A stretch of 64,000 nucleotides of DNA from Pseudomonadota bacterium. GTDB lineage: Bacteria > Pseudomonadota > Gammaproteobacteria > Burkholderiales > Burkholderiaceae_C. The stretch spans positions 124,001-188,000 of the forward strand of contig JAKARB010000010.1 in the NCBI GenBank assembly GCA_021819435.1, given 5' to 3'. Below are positions 35,642-45,344 of this stretch, piece after piece (the first letter of the stretch is position 1; the number at the start of each line of letters is the position of its first letter). The notes beneath the pieces are model-generated. The model was not told the origin of the DNA. It was given only the letters and a program-made list of their open reading frames with translations, and searched no databases. The translations under genes were made by a program, and so were the position numbers.

Positions 35642-35676
35642 ACCCGGCCGGGACGCGAGTCCTCGCCGGGTTTTTT
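35642..35676 (+). terminator. glyA: Terminator of glyA
   Basis: ACCCGGC (35642-35648) pairs with GCCGGGT (35665-35671), followed by a run of T through 35676. Confidence 0.85.
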
Positions 35677-35726
35677 GCATCGTTCGCCTGCGGGCCGAGC
35701 CCGCAAACCAGAAAAAGAGAGCCGCC

Positions 35727-36203
35727 ATGCGTTGTCCATTTTGTGGGCACCTTGAAACCCAGGTCGTCGAAACCCGCGACTCCGACGAGGGCGACAGCAT
35801 CCGCCGCCGCCGCAAGTGTGCAGGCTGTGACAAGCGCTTCACCACCTATGAGCGCGCCGAGATCGAACTGCCGGCCATCGTCAAGCGCGACGGCCGCCGC
35901 ACCGATTACGAACGCGCCAAGCTCAAAGGGTCGATGATGCTGGCGCTGCGCAAGCGGCCGGTCAGCGCTGAGGCCTTGGAGACGGCGCTGGAAGCCATCG
36001 AGGCTCGCCTGCGGCAGTCAGGCGAAAAGGAAGTGGACTCGACTTGGCTGGGCGAAGCTGTGATGCGCGAGCTGCGCAAGCTCGACAAGGTGGCCTATGT
36101 GCGTTTTGCGTCGGTTTACCGCAGCTTTGACGACGTCAACGAGTTCGTGGCGGCGATCAAGGAAACGGGCAAGGCCCGCAAGGGCTCGGCCGACGAGGGC
36201 TGA
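35727..36203 (+). CDS. nrdR: Transcriptional repressor NrdR
   Basis: A 158-residue regulator of ribonucleotide reductase genes. The N-terminal zinc ribbon is CPFCGH...[13 protein letters not shown] (residues 3-43), followed by an ATP-cone domain (about 49-139) with [15 protein letters not shown]. It senses ATP/dATP and represses nrd operons at NrdR boxes. It sits between glyA and the minor-pilin operon, an arrangement common in this order. Confidence 0.98.
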   Translation: MRCPFCGHLETQVVETRDSDEGDSIRRRRKCAGCDKRFTTYERAEIELPAIVKRDGRRTDYERAKLKGSMMLALRKRPVSAEALETALEAIEARLRQSGEKEVDSTWLGEAVMRELRKLDKVAYVRFASVYRSFDDVNEFVAAIKETGKARKGSADEG

Positions 36204-36323
36204 CCTTTCCCCGCTCCCCTTCATGGGGGAAGAGCCCTGTGAATGTGCCTATTTTGGGTGGAGTTCGGGGGAGTGGCGCCAAAGCGGTGTTGCGCTGGGG
36301 GACGGCAGCGCTACATTCGCCGC

Positions 36324-36911
36324 ATGAAAAAAACAGGGATCTTTGACAGCCAGGGTGGCTTCACTTTGGTTGAGGCCATGGTCACGGTCGCCGTGCTCGT
36401 GATCCTCGCGACCATCGCGGTGCCAGGCCTGCAGGCGTTTGTCACCCGCTCAGGCATGAACGCGATTCGGGATGAATTCTCGATTGCCTTGCAGCGGGCC
36501 AGGTTGGATGCGATCAGTCGCAACACCTGCGTGTCGATCTGTCAGCTTGCTGATGGCAAGACGGATGCCTGCGTGGTCAAGGCACGTGATGGCTGGCATG
36601 AAGGCTGGATCGTGTACGCCAACGACAGTTGCGCTGCGGTGCTGCCGACCGCCGCCATCGCCAGCACCCATGTCATCGCTGTCAGGCAGGCAAGCGATCC
36701 TCGTTTCCAGTTGATCCAGCCCAGTGCCAGCGGGCTTGTGACGTTCGATGCACGTGGCACCCAAATCGGGCAGATCTTTTCTGGTTTCACCCGGGACACG
36801 CAATACACCAAGGCAGGTGGCAACCCTCTGGCCCGAAAGATCACGGTCACCTTGCAAGGGCGTGTTGGGGTCGCCAAGCACGAGCCGAAAGCGTCGTCCG
36901 GAGGCGCGTGA
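36324..36911 (+). CDS. fimT: Type IV pilus minor pilin, FimT/FimU-GspH type
   Basis: A 195-residue pseudopilin with the prepilin cleavage motif GGFTLVEAMVTVAVLVILA (about residues 11-29) and a GspH-type globular domain. It is cut by PilD and primes pilus assembly with the other minor pilins. No Shine-Dalgarno sequence is visible before the ATG at 36324 (CGCTACATTCGCCGC), unlike most genes here. It is the first gene of the pilus operon. Its stop overlaps the next start (TGATG). Confidence 0.92.
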   Translation: MKKTGIFDSQGGFTLVEAMVTVAVLVILATIAVPGLQAFVTRSGMNAIRDEFSIALQRARLDAISRNTCVSICQLADGKTDACVVKARDGWHEGWIVYANDSCAAVLPTAAIASTHVIAVRQASDPRFQLIQPSASGLVTFDARGTQIGQIFSGFTRDTQYTKAGGNPLARKITVTLQGRVGVAKHEPKASSGGA

Positions 36912-37498
36912 TGAAGCATCAATCCGGCGTGACCTTGGTGGAGGTGCTGGTGTCCATGGTCATCATGGCCATCGGCCTGGTCAGCTTGGCCGCCCTGCAG
37001 AACTTCACGCTCCGCTATCAATTGGGGTCGGCTCATCGGGCGCAACTCTCTGGGCTGTTGTCTGACTACGCCGAGCGAGTGAGGTCGAACTTGGGACAGG
37101 CGCCAGGGGTTGTGAGCCATGCCTCAACGGGGGGCAGCTATCTGTTCGCGCAAGACTGGGATGCGCAGAAAGCCGATCCCGTCGTGACGACTTCCTGTTC
37201 GAGTGGCGGCCCTTGCTCAGACCTTCAACTGGTCGAGGCCGACATGCAGGAGTGGCGTCGTCGCGTCAGGAGTGAGCTTCCTCGTGGCTCGGTCTGGATA
37301 GCGGGGGATGCCATTCGGGGGCTGGCCGTGACCTTCATGTGGTTTGACAAAGAGTTTGTCGCCAGCGTCAGCGGGAATGCCGCAAAAGCCATTCAGTGCG
37401 CCGCAGCCAGTGTGGCCCATGCTCCGCAGGAGTGTTGCCCCACGGGTGTCCATGCGCCCGCGGGCGTTCGCTGCGTCACCTTCTCGATCGTTCCATGA
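36911..37498 (+). CDS. pilV: Type IV pilus minor pilin PilV
   Basis: A 195-residue minor pilin with the short leader MKHQSG and the N-terminal helix VTLVEVLVSMVIMAIGLVSL. The globular domain carries several cysteines (CSSGGPC; CC near residue 178) that could form disulfides. It starts on the last base of the fimT stop and ends overlapping pilW by 4 bases. Confidence 0.9.
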   Translation: MKHQSGVTLVEVLVSMVIMAIGLVSLAALQNFTLRYQLGSAHRAQLSGLLSDYAERVRSNLGQAPGVVSHASTGGSYLFAQDWDAQKADPVVTTSCSSGGPCSDLQLVEADMQEWRRRVRSELPRGSVWIAGDAIRGLAVTFMWFDKEFVASVSGNAAKAIQCAAASVAHAPQECCPTGVHAPAGVRCVTFSIVP

Positions 37499-38661
37499 AG
37501 GCTTTGCCCATGGTCATGGAGCGCGCGAGCATTCGGTCTGGACGGCGCCAGCAAGCTGGCGTCACCCTCGTGGAGTTGATGGTCACAACCACCATCAACC
37601 TCGTGCTGGTTCTTGCCGCAACCTTGCTCTACTTGCACACGCGCAGCGCACAACGCGATGTGAGCGAGCGCGGCGCGGTGCATGAAACAGGGCAGTTCGC
37701 GATGGCGCTGCTTGGCCGGGACATCACATCGGCCGGCTTTTATCCAGCCGCCGCGATGGAGCAGCCACCCATGTCAGGTGTGACCGTGAGCCATGTGCGC
37801 ATGACCCATGACTCCGCCGCAGAGGGCATGAAATTGGCCGTCCCTTACGCCCACGGGGTGTTCGGGTGCGAGGCTGTTGGGTTCGATGGCGCATCAGGCA
37901 TGTGCAAGAGCGATGGTGATGTGACACCCAAATCGGATGCGCTGGTGCTTTCATACTTCACGGAAGATTCGTTTTCCCTGACCACTGGGCTGCGTGCGGA
38001 TTGCACCCGCTCTGATGTGATCAAAGACGCGCTGATCGGCAAGAACGGTGCGCGCGCGACCTACATCACGGGCCTGCCCGGTGCGATGTCTGAGGGCGGA
38101 GACAAGGCGGGCCGAGATGGGCGAAAGCCTGAGGCGAGCGATGCGAAACCCAATTTCGGACCCTTGCCTGATGCGCCTCTGCTCGTGATCAACGCGTATC
38201 ACTTGGAAAAAGACAAGCTCACCTTGGATGACGGGCGCCAGGTGGACTCTTCTGCCTTGACCTGTTGGGGCAACGGCGGCCGCATCAGGGCCAAGCTGGT
38301 CCAGGGGGTTGAACAATTTGTCTTGAAGTACGGGCTGATCGGTGATGCAACACGTCGTCCGACCCGGTACGTGTCTGCCGATGACGTGGCGGGGCAAAGC
38401 GTTGCCATCGATGGTGAAGTCCTGGCCGGCTGGCAACTGGTGGCGACCGTTCGCGTTTGCATGGTCGTGCGTTCACCTCAGTCGAGCGCGTTGCGTGACG
38501 CGCCGGCTGTGGCTGGGTGTGATGGCAAATCGATTGCGCGTGTCGATGGCTCGCAGGTTCGTCGTTTCGAGCAGGTTTTCAGTGTCAAGAATCGACAAGG
38601 GAACACCGTTGGGTTGAGGTTGGCGTCTTCACCAGCCCCGGCCCCTGGAGAGGCGCCATGA
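37495..38661 (+). CDS. pilW: Type IV pilus minor pilin PilW
   Basis: A 388-residue minor pilin. The prepilin motif is QQAGVTLVELMVTTTINLVL (about residues 19-38), after a leader that is long if translation starts at 37495; a start at the internal MVMERA would shorten it. A PilW-type domain follows. It overlaps both neighbours by 4 bases (ATGA), so the operon is tightly coupled. Confidence 0.9.
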   Translation: MKALPMVMERASIRSGRRQQAGVTLVELMVTTTINLVLVLAATLLYLHTRSAQRDVSERGAVHETGQFAMALLGRDITSAGFYPAAAMEQPPMSGVTVSHVRMTHDSAAEGMKLAVPYAHGVFGCEAVGFDGASGMCKSDGDVTPKSDALVLSYFTEDSFSLTTGLRADCTRSDVIKDALIGKNGARATYITGLPGAMSEGGDKAGRDGRKPEASDAKPNFGPLPDAPLLVINAYHLEKDKLTLDDGRQVDSSALTCWGNGGRIRAKLVQGVEQFVLKYGLIGDATRRPTRYVSADDVAGQSVAIDGEVLAGWQLVATVRVCMVVRSPQSSALRDAPAVAGCDGKSIARVDGSQVRRFEQVFSVKNRQGNTVGLRLASSPAPAPGEAP

Positions 38662-39305
38662 GGCGATTTGGACACCGCATGCGTCAGGGCGGGGTCGCCA
38701 TGTTGGTGGTGCTGGTGTTCACCTTGGCTTTGACTGGCATTGCCATCGTCAGCGCCCGACTTGCGTTGTTGGGGGAGGGCGTGGCCCGCAATCAGCTCGA
38801 CCTGCAAGTGGCGCGACAGGCCGCTGAAGCCGCCCTGCGTGATGCCGAGAAGGATTTGATGATCGTCAATGGCGGCATGGCCATCCCAGGCGCCGCATGC
38901 AGCCGAAACATCGAGCGGCCAGTCATGGCTCAAACCGTTCAGTTCACGAAGACGTGCGCTCGAGGACAGTGCAGCTTCGATCAGAACCAGCGTGGGCAGA
39001 TCGATTTCTCCAAAGCCTCCGAGTCCCGGCAGGATTTTGCGGAAGCGTGGTGGCCCATTGACCGGGGCGGCCGTTGGGGTGATGCGGGCAAAGACAGCAG
39101 CCAATGCGATTTCTCTGGGGGTGTTCCCCTTGGCACCTTCACTGGCGCGCTGCCCATCCAGGGCGCCGCCTATCAGCCGGAGTACCTGATCGAGGCCATC
39201 CTCAGAGGCGAGGACACGTACTTTCGCATCACAGCGCGGGGGTTTGGTTATCGCAAGGCGACAGAAGTGGTGCTTCAGTCCTATTTTCAAGTTCCTCAGC
39301 GTTGA
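38658..39305 (+). CDS. pilX: Type IV pilus assembly protein PilX
   Basis: A 215-residue minor pilin-like protein. A basic leader is followed by GGVAMLVVLVFTLALTGIA (about residues 11-29). The position normally occupied by Glu5 in pilins is not acidic here, as is usual for PilX. The C-terminal part is PilX-type. It overlaps pilW by 4 bases and is followed 9 bases later by pilY1. Confidence 0.88.
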   Translation: MRRFGHRMRQGGVAMLVVLVFTLALTGIAIVSARLALLGEGVARNQLDLQVARQAAEAALRDAEKDLMIVNGGMAIPGAACSRNIERPVMAQTVQFTKTCARGQCSFDQNQRGQIDFSKASESRQDFAEAWWPIDRGGRWGDAGKDSSQCDFSGGVPLGTFTGALPIQGAAYQPEYLIEAILRGEDTYFRITARGFGYRKATEVVLQSYFQVPQR

Positions 39306-39314
39306 GGTCCTCAC

Positions 39315-42300
39315 ATGATCTATCCGTTGCGCCGACTCATCCTGGCTCCGCTGGCACTGCTGTTCTTTGCGCTGACAGCCTGGTCTCAGGCGCCCGTCGA
39401 CCCCAGTTTCAGCTCCACGGGTCTTTCTGCTTACCCGCCCCACCTGGGTCCAGGCGTGGGCGGCCCCATGATGATGCTGGTTGCATCGCGTGATCACACC
39501 CTGTTCGCCCCCATCTACACCGACCACGAGGACATCGACGGGGACGGTGTGGTTGACTACACGTTCAAGCCAGCTTTTCGCTATCACGGCTACTTCGATT
39601 CGGAGAAGTGTTATGCCTACAGCAACGGCGAAAAGCGCTTCAAGCCCAAGGCGATGGCCACCGCGTCAAATGGCAAGCTGAGTTGTCCTGAGGGCGCATC
39701 ACTGTGGGCGGGGAACTTCCTGAACTGGGCAACGATGACCCGGCTCGATGTGGTCCGCAAGATTCTCTATGGTGGCCGGCGCGTGTTGGACAGCGTTGAC
39801 GGGACCACCCTGGAAATGGCGGCGCTCGCGCATGACGCACATGCTTTCGTCAAGTACTACAGCGGCTCAGACATCGGGGCGTACACGCCGTTCACGGCGA
39901 GCCAGTTGGGCAACGCTGGTCTGACACTTTGCAGCCGGGGAGATTCAGACCCGTCAAATGGCGGCAAGGGGGCGAAGGGATTGGGGTATCCGGTGATCCG
40001 CCTCGCCAAGGGAAACCACAGCTTGTGGGCGACCACGCCCGGGACCGTGTGCAATTGGTCTGAGGACCAAGTTTTCCAATTTGGGCAGAAAGCCAAAGCT
40101 TTCTATTGGAAGTATGGTCCCAAGGGGGCATCGAACACGGAGGACCCCACCGCGCACCGGACCAGCCTGCCTTCCAAGGCGATGGATGGTGGCATCTACG
40201 GGGGGATCGGGCCGGAGTTGGCGGTTCGTGTCGAAGTCTGCGTGCCCGAGACCGAAGCCGTCAAACGCGGAGGTGAGCGGTGTCGGCCTTATCGGGTGTC
40301 GGGCACGAAAGTGGTCGACAAGCCGATCGGGTTGCTGCAGGCGTTTGGCACCAGCGAGGAGTTGAAGCAACCTGCTCGCGCCGAGTTCGGCTTGATCACT
40401 GGCAGCTATGACGACAACCTGCGTGGCGGCAAGCTGCGCAAGAACATGGGCGCGCTCAACGACGAAGTTGACCTGAACTCCGGTCGCTTCTGCCACATGC
40501 TTCCATCTGGTGCCACAGGCACCACCTGTCCATCGTTGGGGGCCGCCTCCGCAAGCTCGGGCGGGATCATCCAGAGCTTCGACAAGATTCGCCTGTTTGA
40601 TGCAGGCAACTACAACCGTCATGGCGCCGCGTTGGAGTTCGCGTTTCCGCGCGAGGTGTCGAATGGGCTCTTTCCTTCGTGGGGCAACCCCATGTCGGAG
40701 ATGGTGACTCAGGCCTTGGCCTACTTTGCGGGCTTGCCAATGGCGGCATCCAGCCAAGGCGACCAGGGCACATCCAGGGACATGGAGGTGGGGCTGCCGT
40801 CTGGCATCGAGCGCAAGGACCCCCTCGATGATGCCGCGCTGGATCGTGCGGCAGGCGTGCCCCGCCGTGATTTGTTCGGCCGAGCGATTTGCCGGCCCAT
40901 GCACATGCTGGCGATATCCAGTGGCGCGGTCTCGCACGACACCTTCGAAGGCAATGCCGAGGACGTGTACGCCACCTCCACCGCCTTCATGAGCAAGAAC
41001 GCCCCCGAGGGAGGGATCTCGACTATCCAGGCTGCCACGCATCGAGTAGGCGATCTGGAGGGGATCAATGGGTCGTCGCGCTCTGTCGGCTCCGTGACCG
41101 CTGGTTTCGGAGCTGATTGCACGGCCAAAGCGGTCGGCACGGTCGTCAGCACTGGCCTGGCTCAGGTGGCCGGGGTCTGCCCCGAGGCCCCGGCGATCAA
41201 AGGCTCCTACCTGGGCGCGGGCGCGGCTTTCATCGCGAACACGCGAGCAATCCGTCGGCTCGATGAGTTGACCGAGGCCACAGGTCGCTCGGTGGACGCG
41301 GCGCACATGTCGCCAGCGTCTCTGCGCGTGCGTTCTCATGCCGCCACCTTGTCCGGTGGTGTGGCTCGCATCGATGTGCCCATCCCGGGCAAGCGAGGCA
41401 AGTTCATCTACATCACGCCCGAAAGTTCATGGGACTTTTCCGACTATCGCCAGACCCGCGGTGAACTCATGCCGGGCGCGATGCTGACTTTCCGGGCCAT
41501 CCACGCTGAAAAGGACGATGCCAAGCAGACCGCCTCTGCGTCTTACATCGTCACGTGGAACGACACCCAGTTTGGGGGCGACTACGACATGGACATCGTG
41601 GGCTTTCTTCGCTGGGAAATGGAGCCATCGAAAGAGCGGGAAGGTGCTTTCAAGCTCACCGTGTTGACCGACGTCCTCAACCAAGAAGCGGGTGCCAAAG
41701 GCGCCCATGGCTTCAGCGTGATGGGCACCGTGGCAGACAACCTGCCCAGCGGTTACGCCCAAGATGGACGCCATCTCACCCATGGGGGCATGGGGTATGA
41801 CGCGGCGGGTTCTGACTGCGCCATGTGGGGACGCACGAGTGCCGAGTTCCGCATGCGCTGCGCGTTCAGTGAACGAGGCATGGATGGCCAGGACCAGTTC
41901 GCCTGGCCGACCAGCATCGACGGGCAACGTGTCGATTTCTGGGGCGGCAGCGCGCCAAGGACCACGACGGTTGCCAAGACCTTCCTTGTCAAAGATGGTG
42001 CCGCCGATGTGACTTTGCGCGACCCACTTTGGTACATCGCCAAGTACGGCAGCTTCAACACAGGTGAGACATCATTCGCCTTGAGCACCTCGGCCGTGCC
42101 AGACAATGCCAATGGCCCATCCCCGGTGAACTGGGACAGTGAGAACAACAGCGGCAGGGCCTGTGGTCCGCAAGGTTGTGCCGATGGTGAGCCGGACGGC
42201 TACTTCCTCGCTCGCCGACCTGAGCTGCTTGAAAAGCGCCTGGAGGGGCTGCTCACCCGGGTCATGCAGGGCAGCAACTCCGCGCCGGCGACATCGACGG

Positions 42301-44489
42301 TGCAAGTGGTGAGCAGCACCCTCAAGTACACGGCGGAGTTCTACACCGATGGTCATGGCGGGACGATCAAGGCTTACCCGTTTTTGAGCTCCGGGGCCTT
42401 TGGGGACGCCGCCCTCTGGGACGCGACGCTTTTGATGAAGGATGCTGGTGCGGGCCGGACCATCATCACCGACGATGGGCGCCGTGGCCTTGACTTCAAT
42501 TGGACGAGTCTCCAGGTCGATGCGCAGCGGCCGTATCGAGCTGCCATGATGGGGTTGACGCTGAGCGATCCACCGACACCCGATCAGTTGGCTGACTTGC
42601 AAGCAGGTGCCCACCGCATCCAGGATTTGCTCGCCTACATGAGAGGTGGCAGCGATACGACACGGCGGGTGCGCAGGGATGGTGCGATGGGCCCCATCGT
42701 CAACTCCACCCCCTGGTTGCAGAGTGCCGCCGTGTCGGCTCGCTACACCGACGCGACGTTCCCCGGCGCGCCTTCTTACCGTGATCACGTCAACGCGGCT
42801 TTGTCCAATGCGCCGGTGCTTTGGGTGGGCTCGAACGATGGCATGTTGCATGGCCTGAATGCCCAAACCGGTGTGCCGATCATTTCTTACGTGCCCAGCC
42901 CCTTGGTTGGCCGGCTGGATGCGGCTTTGTCTTCGAACAACGCCGTTCCTGTCGCTCTGATGGATGGAAGTCCTTACACAGCAGATGTCTTGGTTGCGCC
43001 ATCAACGACCGGCTTTGGCTCAGCTACACCCGCAGATCATGGTTGGCGCACGTACCTGTTCAGTTCGTTGGGACGAGGCGGGCGCGCTGTGTTCGCCCTC
43101 GACGTGAGCTCTTCTGCGCGGTTGGCGAACGCCTCGACCGCGCCCGCTGCTTTCAAGTGGGTCTTTTCGTCTCACGATGACAGCGACATGGGCTACCAAC
43201 TGCTCGATCCCGTTCGCCATCCTGGCTCTGGCCAACCATCGCAGGTCATCTTTCTCAACAGCGGTGGCTTCGGGCTGTTGGTGCCAAACGGACATGGGTC
43301 GTCAGGTGGCCGGGCAGCGCTGTTCATCCTGTCGGTGAACGGGCCGAGCAACGGTGTTTGGCAGCCCACCACGGCGGCGGCCAGAGGCTCCTTCCGCAAG
43401 ATGCTGTTGCCCGATCAGGCCGGGGGCAAGAACGGGCTGATGGGCGCGACCTGGGTGGACCTGGACAACAATGGCACGGCCGATGTGGTCTATGCCACAG
43501 ACTTGCGTGGCAACCTGTGGAAGTTCGACATCCGGTCGAGCAATCCGGCTGATTGGGGGCCCGCCCTGGTCACCAGGAGCGTTGCACCAAGCAGAGCGAG
43601 CACAGGCACAGCCGAGGCAGCCAAACTGTTTTCCACGCAGTCCGGGGATCGGTTCCTGCCCATCACCACCGCGCCCGTCACGTACTTCCCGAGCTTTGGG
43701 GGCGTGATGGTTTCGTTCGGCACGGGCCAGTCCATCGAGGACTCCGATTTTCCTGATCTGTCCCGCACTCAGCGCTTCATCTCTGTCTGGGACAAGGGAC
43801 GCTACCCTGGGGATCTGATCAACCCGCCCGTGGGTCAGGCTGCGGGCGAGGTCAATGAATTGCCCAGGCTTGACGCGATCCGCGAGATCTCTGATGCCGC
43901 CAGGGGGAAGCGCACGGTCAAGACTTTCGTTGAGCGCATCTTGCGGCGCGACCAAGCGGGGCATGTCCACCAGGTTCAAACGGACCAAGATGGCAAAGTC
44001 GTGACCGATGCCTCCGGGCAGGAGGCCCGCATGACAGACTTGGTCGCGGCCCAGCAGTTCAACCCCGCTGTGAATGATGGTTGGTATTTTGATTTTCCGA
44101 GTGCGGCTGAGTCGGTCATCCATTCGCCTGTTCGCCGCCTGAATTTCCTCGTCTTCACAACGGTTCGACCCAAGTTGGGCCATGAGCGGGACACGGCATG
44201 CTCTGTGGCACCGCAGGGTGCTCTGTATGCGTTCAGCCCTGTGAGCGGTTTGCCCATTCAAAGCCTCTTTGACGCAGAGGGGCTGACGATGGCAGTGGAC
44301 ATCGATGACTTGAAAGTGGCCTTGGCCGGGGATGCATCTGACGGCGCGACTGTCACCACCGGAGGCCAAACCAGGACCATCGCGTTGGGCAACAAAAAAG
44401 ACACTGGACTCACCAGTTCTGCGTCCAACCTTCGCCTCCAGTGGCGAGAGGTGACAGGGATGCGCACGCGATCCAGCCAGTCCAAGTGA
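39315..44489 (+). CDS. pilY1: Pilus tip adhesin/assembly protein PilY1 (large form)
   Basis: A 1724-residue exported protein with a signal peptide ending near WSQA (residue 25). The N-terminal domain has a calcium-type loop DIDGDGVVDY (about residues 73-82), and I see no canonical MIDAS DxSxS motif. The C-terminal third is a PQQ-like beta-propeller: VGSNDGMLHGLNAQTG near 1170, and the calcium site DLDNNGTADVVYATD with GNLWKFD at about 1381-1404. PilY1 controls pilus extension, retraction and adhesion in a calcium-dependent way. It is about 560 residues longer than the Pseudomonas aeruginosa protein. Confidence 0.95.
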   Translation: MIYPLRRLILAPLALLFFALTAWSQAPVDPSFSSTGLSAYPPHLGPGVGGPMMMLVASRDHTLFAPIYTDHEDIDGDGVVDYTFKPAFRYHGYFDSEKCYAYSNGEKRFKPKAMATASNGKLSCPEGASLWAGNFLNWATMTRLDVVRKILYGGRRVLDSVDGTTLEMAALAHDAHAFVKYYSGSDIGAYTPFTASQLGNAGLTLCSRGDSDPSNGGKGAKGLGYPVIRLAKGNHSLWATTPGTVCNWSEDQVFQFGQKAKAFYWKYGPKGASNTEDPTAHRTSLPSKAMDGGIYGGIGPELAVRVEVCVPETEAVKRGGERCRPYRVSGTKVVDKPIGLLQAFGTSEELKQPARAEFGLITGSYDDNLRGGKLRKNMGALNDEVDLNSGRFCHMLPSGATGTTCPSLGAASASSGGIIQSFDKIRLFDAGNYNRHGAALEFAFPREVSNGLFPSWGNPMSEMVTQALAYFAGLPMAASSQGDQGTSRDMEVGLPSGIERKDPLDDAALDRAAGVPRRDLFGRAICRPMHMLAISSGAVSHDTFEGNAEDVYATSTAFMSKNAPEGGISTIQAATHRVGDLEGINGSSRSVGSVTAGFGADCTAKAVGTVVSTGLAQVAGVCPEAPAIKGSYLGAGAAFIANTRAIRRLDELTEATGRSVDAAHMSPASLRVRSHAATLSGGVARIDVPIPGKRGKFIYITPESSWDFSDYRQTRGELMPGAMLTFRAIHAEKDDAKQTASASYIVTWNDTQFGGDYDMDIVGFLRWEMEPSKEREGAFKLTVLTDVLNQEAGAKGAHGFSVMGTVADNLPSGYAQDGRHLTHGGMGYDAAGSDCAMWGRTSAEFRMRCAFSERGMDGQDQFAWPTSIDGQRVDFWGGSAPRTTTVAKTFLVKDGAADVTLRDPLWYIAKYGSFNTGETSFALSTSAVPDNANGPSPVNWDSENNSGRACGPQGCADGEPDGYFLARRPELLEKRLEGLLTRVMQGSNSAPATSTVQVVSSTLKYTAEFYTDGHGGTIKAYPFLSSGAFGDAALWDATLLMKDAGAGRTIITDDGRRGLDFNWTSLQVDAQRPYRAAMMGLTLSDPPTPDQLADLQAGAHRIQDLLAYMRGGSDTTRRVRRDGAMGPIVNSTPWLQSAAVSARYTDATFPGAPSYRDHVNAALSNAPVLWVGSNDGMLHGLNAQTGVPIISYVPSPLVGRLDAALSSNNAVPVALMDGSPYTADVLVAPSTTGFGSATPADHGWRTYLFSSLGRGGRAVFALDVSSSARLANASTAPAAFKWVFSSHDDSDMGYQLLDPVRHPGSGQPSQVIFLNSGGFGLLVPNGHGSSGGRAALFILSVNGPSNGVWQPTTAAARGSFRKMLLPDQAGGKNGLMGATWVDLDNNGTADVVYATDLRGNLWKFDIRSSNPADWGPALVTRSVAPSRASTGTAEAAKLFSTQSGDRFLPITTAPVTYFPSFGGVMVSFGTGQSIEDSDFPDLSRTQRFISVWDKGRYPGDLINPPVGQAAGEVNELPRLDAIREISDAARGKRTVKTFVERILRRDQAGHVHQVQTDQDGKVVTDASGQEARMTDLVAAQQFNPAVNDGWYFDFPSAAESVIHSPVRRLNFLVFTTVRPKLGHERDTACSVAPQGALYAFSPVSGLPIQSLFDAEGLTMAVDIDDLKVALAGDASDGATVTTGGQTRTIALGNKKDTGLTSSASNLRLQWREVTGMRTRSSQSK

Positions 44490-44517
44490 GGCCAATGCCT
44501 GTCAGCGGAGTGAATGA

Positions 44518-45036
44518 ATGAGTCGACTTTCGTGTCGAACCTCGAGCCGGGTGAAACGACCTGATCCCCGCGCAGGTTTCACCTTGATGGAGGTGATGAT
44601 CACCGTGGTGATCGTGGCCATCTTGGCCTCCGTGGCTTACCCGTCATACGTCGAGTACGTCGCACGCGGCCACCGCACCCAGCTCAAGGTGCAGATGCTG
44701 GCGGCTCAGCAGTGGATGGAGCGTCGCTACAGCGAACGCCATGCCTACGACGACGCGTCCATTCCGGCCAACGCCGGGAATGGATTCAGCAACCAGACCT
44801 TTGCCACCAGCCCGCCCCCAGGTGAAGGCGATGCGAGGTACGAGTTGAAGATAGACCTGAATGACGACAAGTCTGGTTATGTGCTGACCGCTCAGCGGAT
44901 GGGCACCATGGCGAGCGACCGCTGCGGATCGCCCACTGTCGACAACCATGGGGTCAAGAGCATCGTCCAGGACAGCGTGCGTGGCGGCCCATATGAGGGC
45001 GACCTGGCCAAGGCCGTGGCCGATTGCTGGCGCTGA
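44518..45036 (+). CDS. pilE: Type IV pilus minor pilin PilE
   Basis: A 172-residue pilin-like protein with a long 18-residue leader, then GFTLMEVMITVVIVAILASVAYPSYVEYV (split by the PilD site after AG, residues about 19-20). The conserved Glu5 is present (FTLME). Paired cysteines in the C-terminal domain (SDRCGS and ADCWR) match a PilE disulfide loop. GCGGAGTGAATGA supplies the ribosome binding site. It is the last gene of the minor-pilin operon; no pilY2 is present. Confidence 0.92.
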   Translation: MSRLSCRTSSRVKRPDPRAGFTLMEVMITVVIVAILASVAYPSYVEYVARGHRTQLKVQMLAAQQWMERRYSERHAYDDASIPANAGNGFSNQTFATSPPPGEGDARYELKIDLNDDKSGYVLTAQRMGTMASDRCGSPTVDNHGVKSIVQDSVRGGPYEGDLAKAVADCWR

Positions 45037-45344
45037 AGCTGGCGAATCAGGTCAAGCAAGGCCCGATTCACGCTCCTGGCTCGATCCTCGAAGGGGCCTT
45101 GCCCATGTGCGTTTGCGCTGGCGGGTGTCCGCACGCGGTGCGTCGACTGCGTTGCCATGGCCAACGCCGAGCCTGCCTGGGAGTGGGGCGTGCGAGCCAT
45201 TCGGCCTCTGCCGGACACCCGCACACAGCCCGCCATGCTCCAAGGGCGGTCGGTGGCAGCTGCCATCGTGGTAGAACTCTGAGCCGAGCTCGAGACGATG
45301 CGCTGAACCCGTGTTGCTCTCGCTGCCAGATCACCCCGCCGCCC
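45037..45344. other. Intergenic region between pilE and ribD
   Basis: This 308-bp stretch has no credible gene. Its main content is the long-range paired element at 45121-45222 described separately. No FMN riboswitch core is present, although ribD follows. Confidence 0.5.
45121..45222. repeat. Long-range inverted repeat with nested hairpins between pilE and ribD
   Basis: GCGGGTGTCCG (45121-45131) is perfectly complementary to CGGACACCCGC (45212-45222). Inside, CACGC (45132-45136) pairs with GCGTG (45188-45192), and GCGTTG/CAACGC (45149-45154 and 45162-45167) makes an inner hairpin. The nested layout looks like a folded RNA or a mobile palindromic element. Confidence 0.5.

Noticed and set aside
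36260-36300. Sigma-54 promoter (TGGCGC...TTGCG) upstream of fimT
   Set aside because: The GG and GC doublets are 15 bases apart instead of 10, so the spacing excludes it.
45037-45344. FMN riboswitch before ribD
   Set aside because: None of the conserved FMN aptamer segments could be found on either strand, despite the paired element present there.
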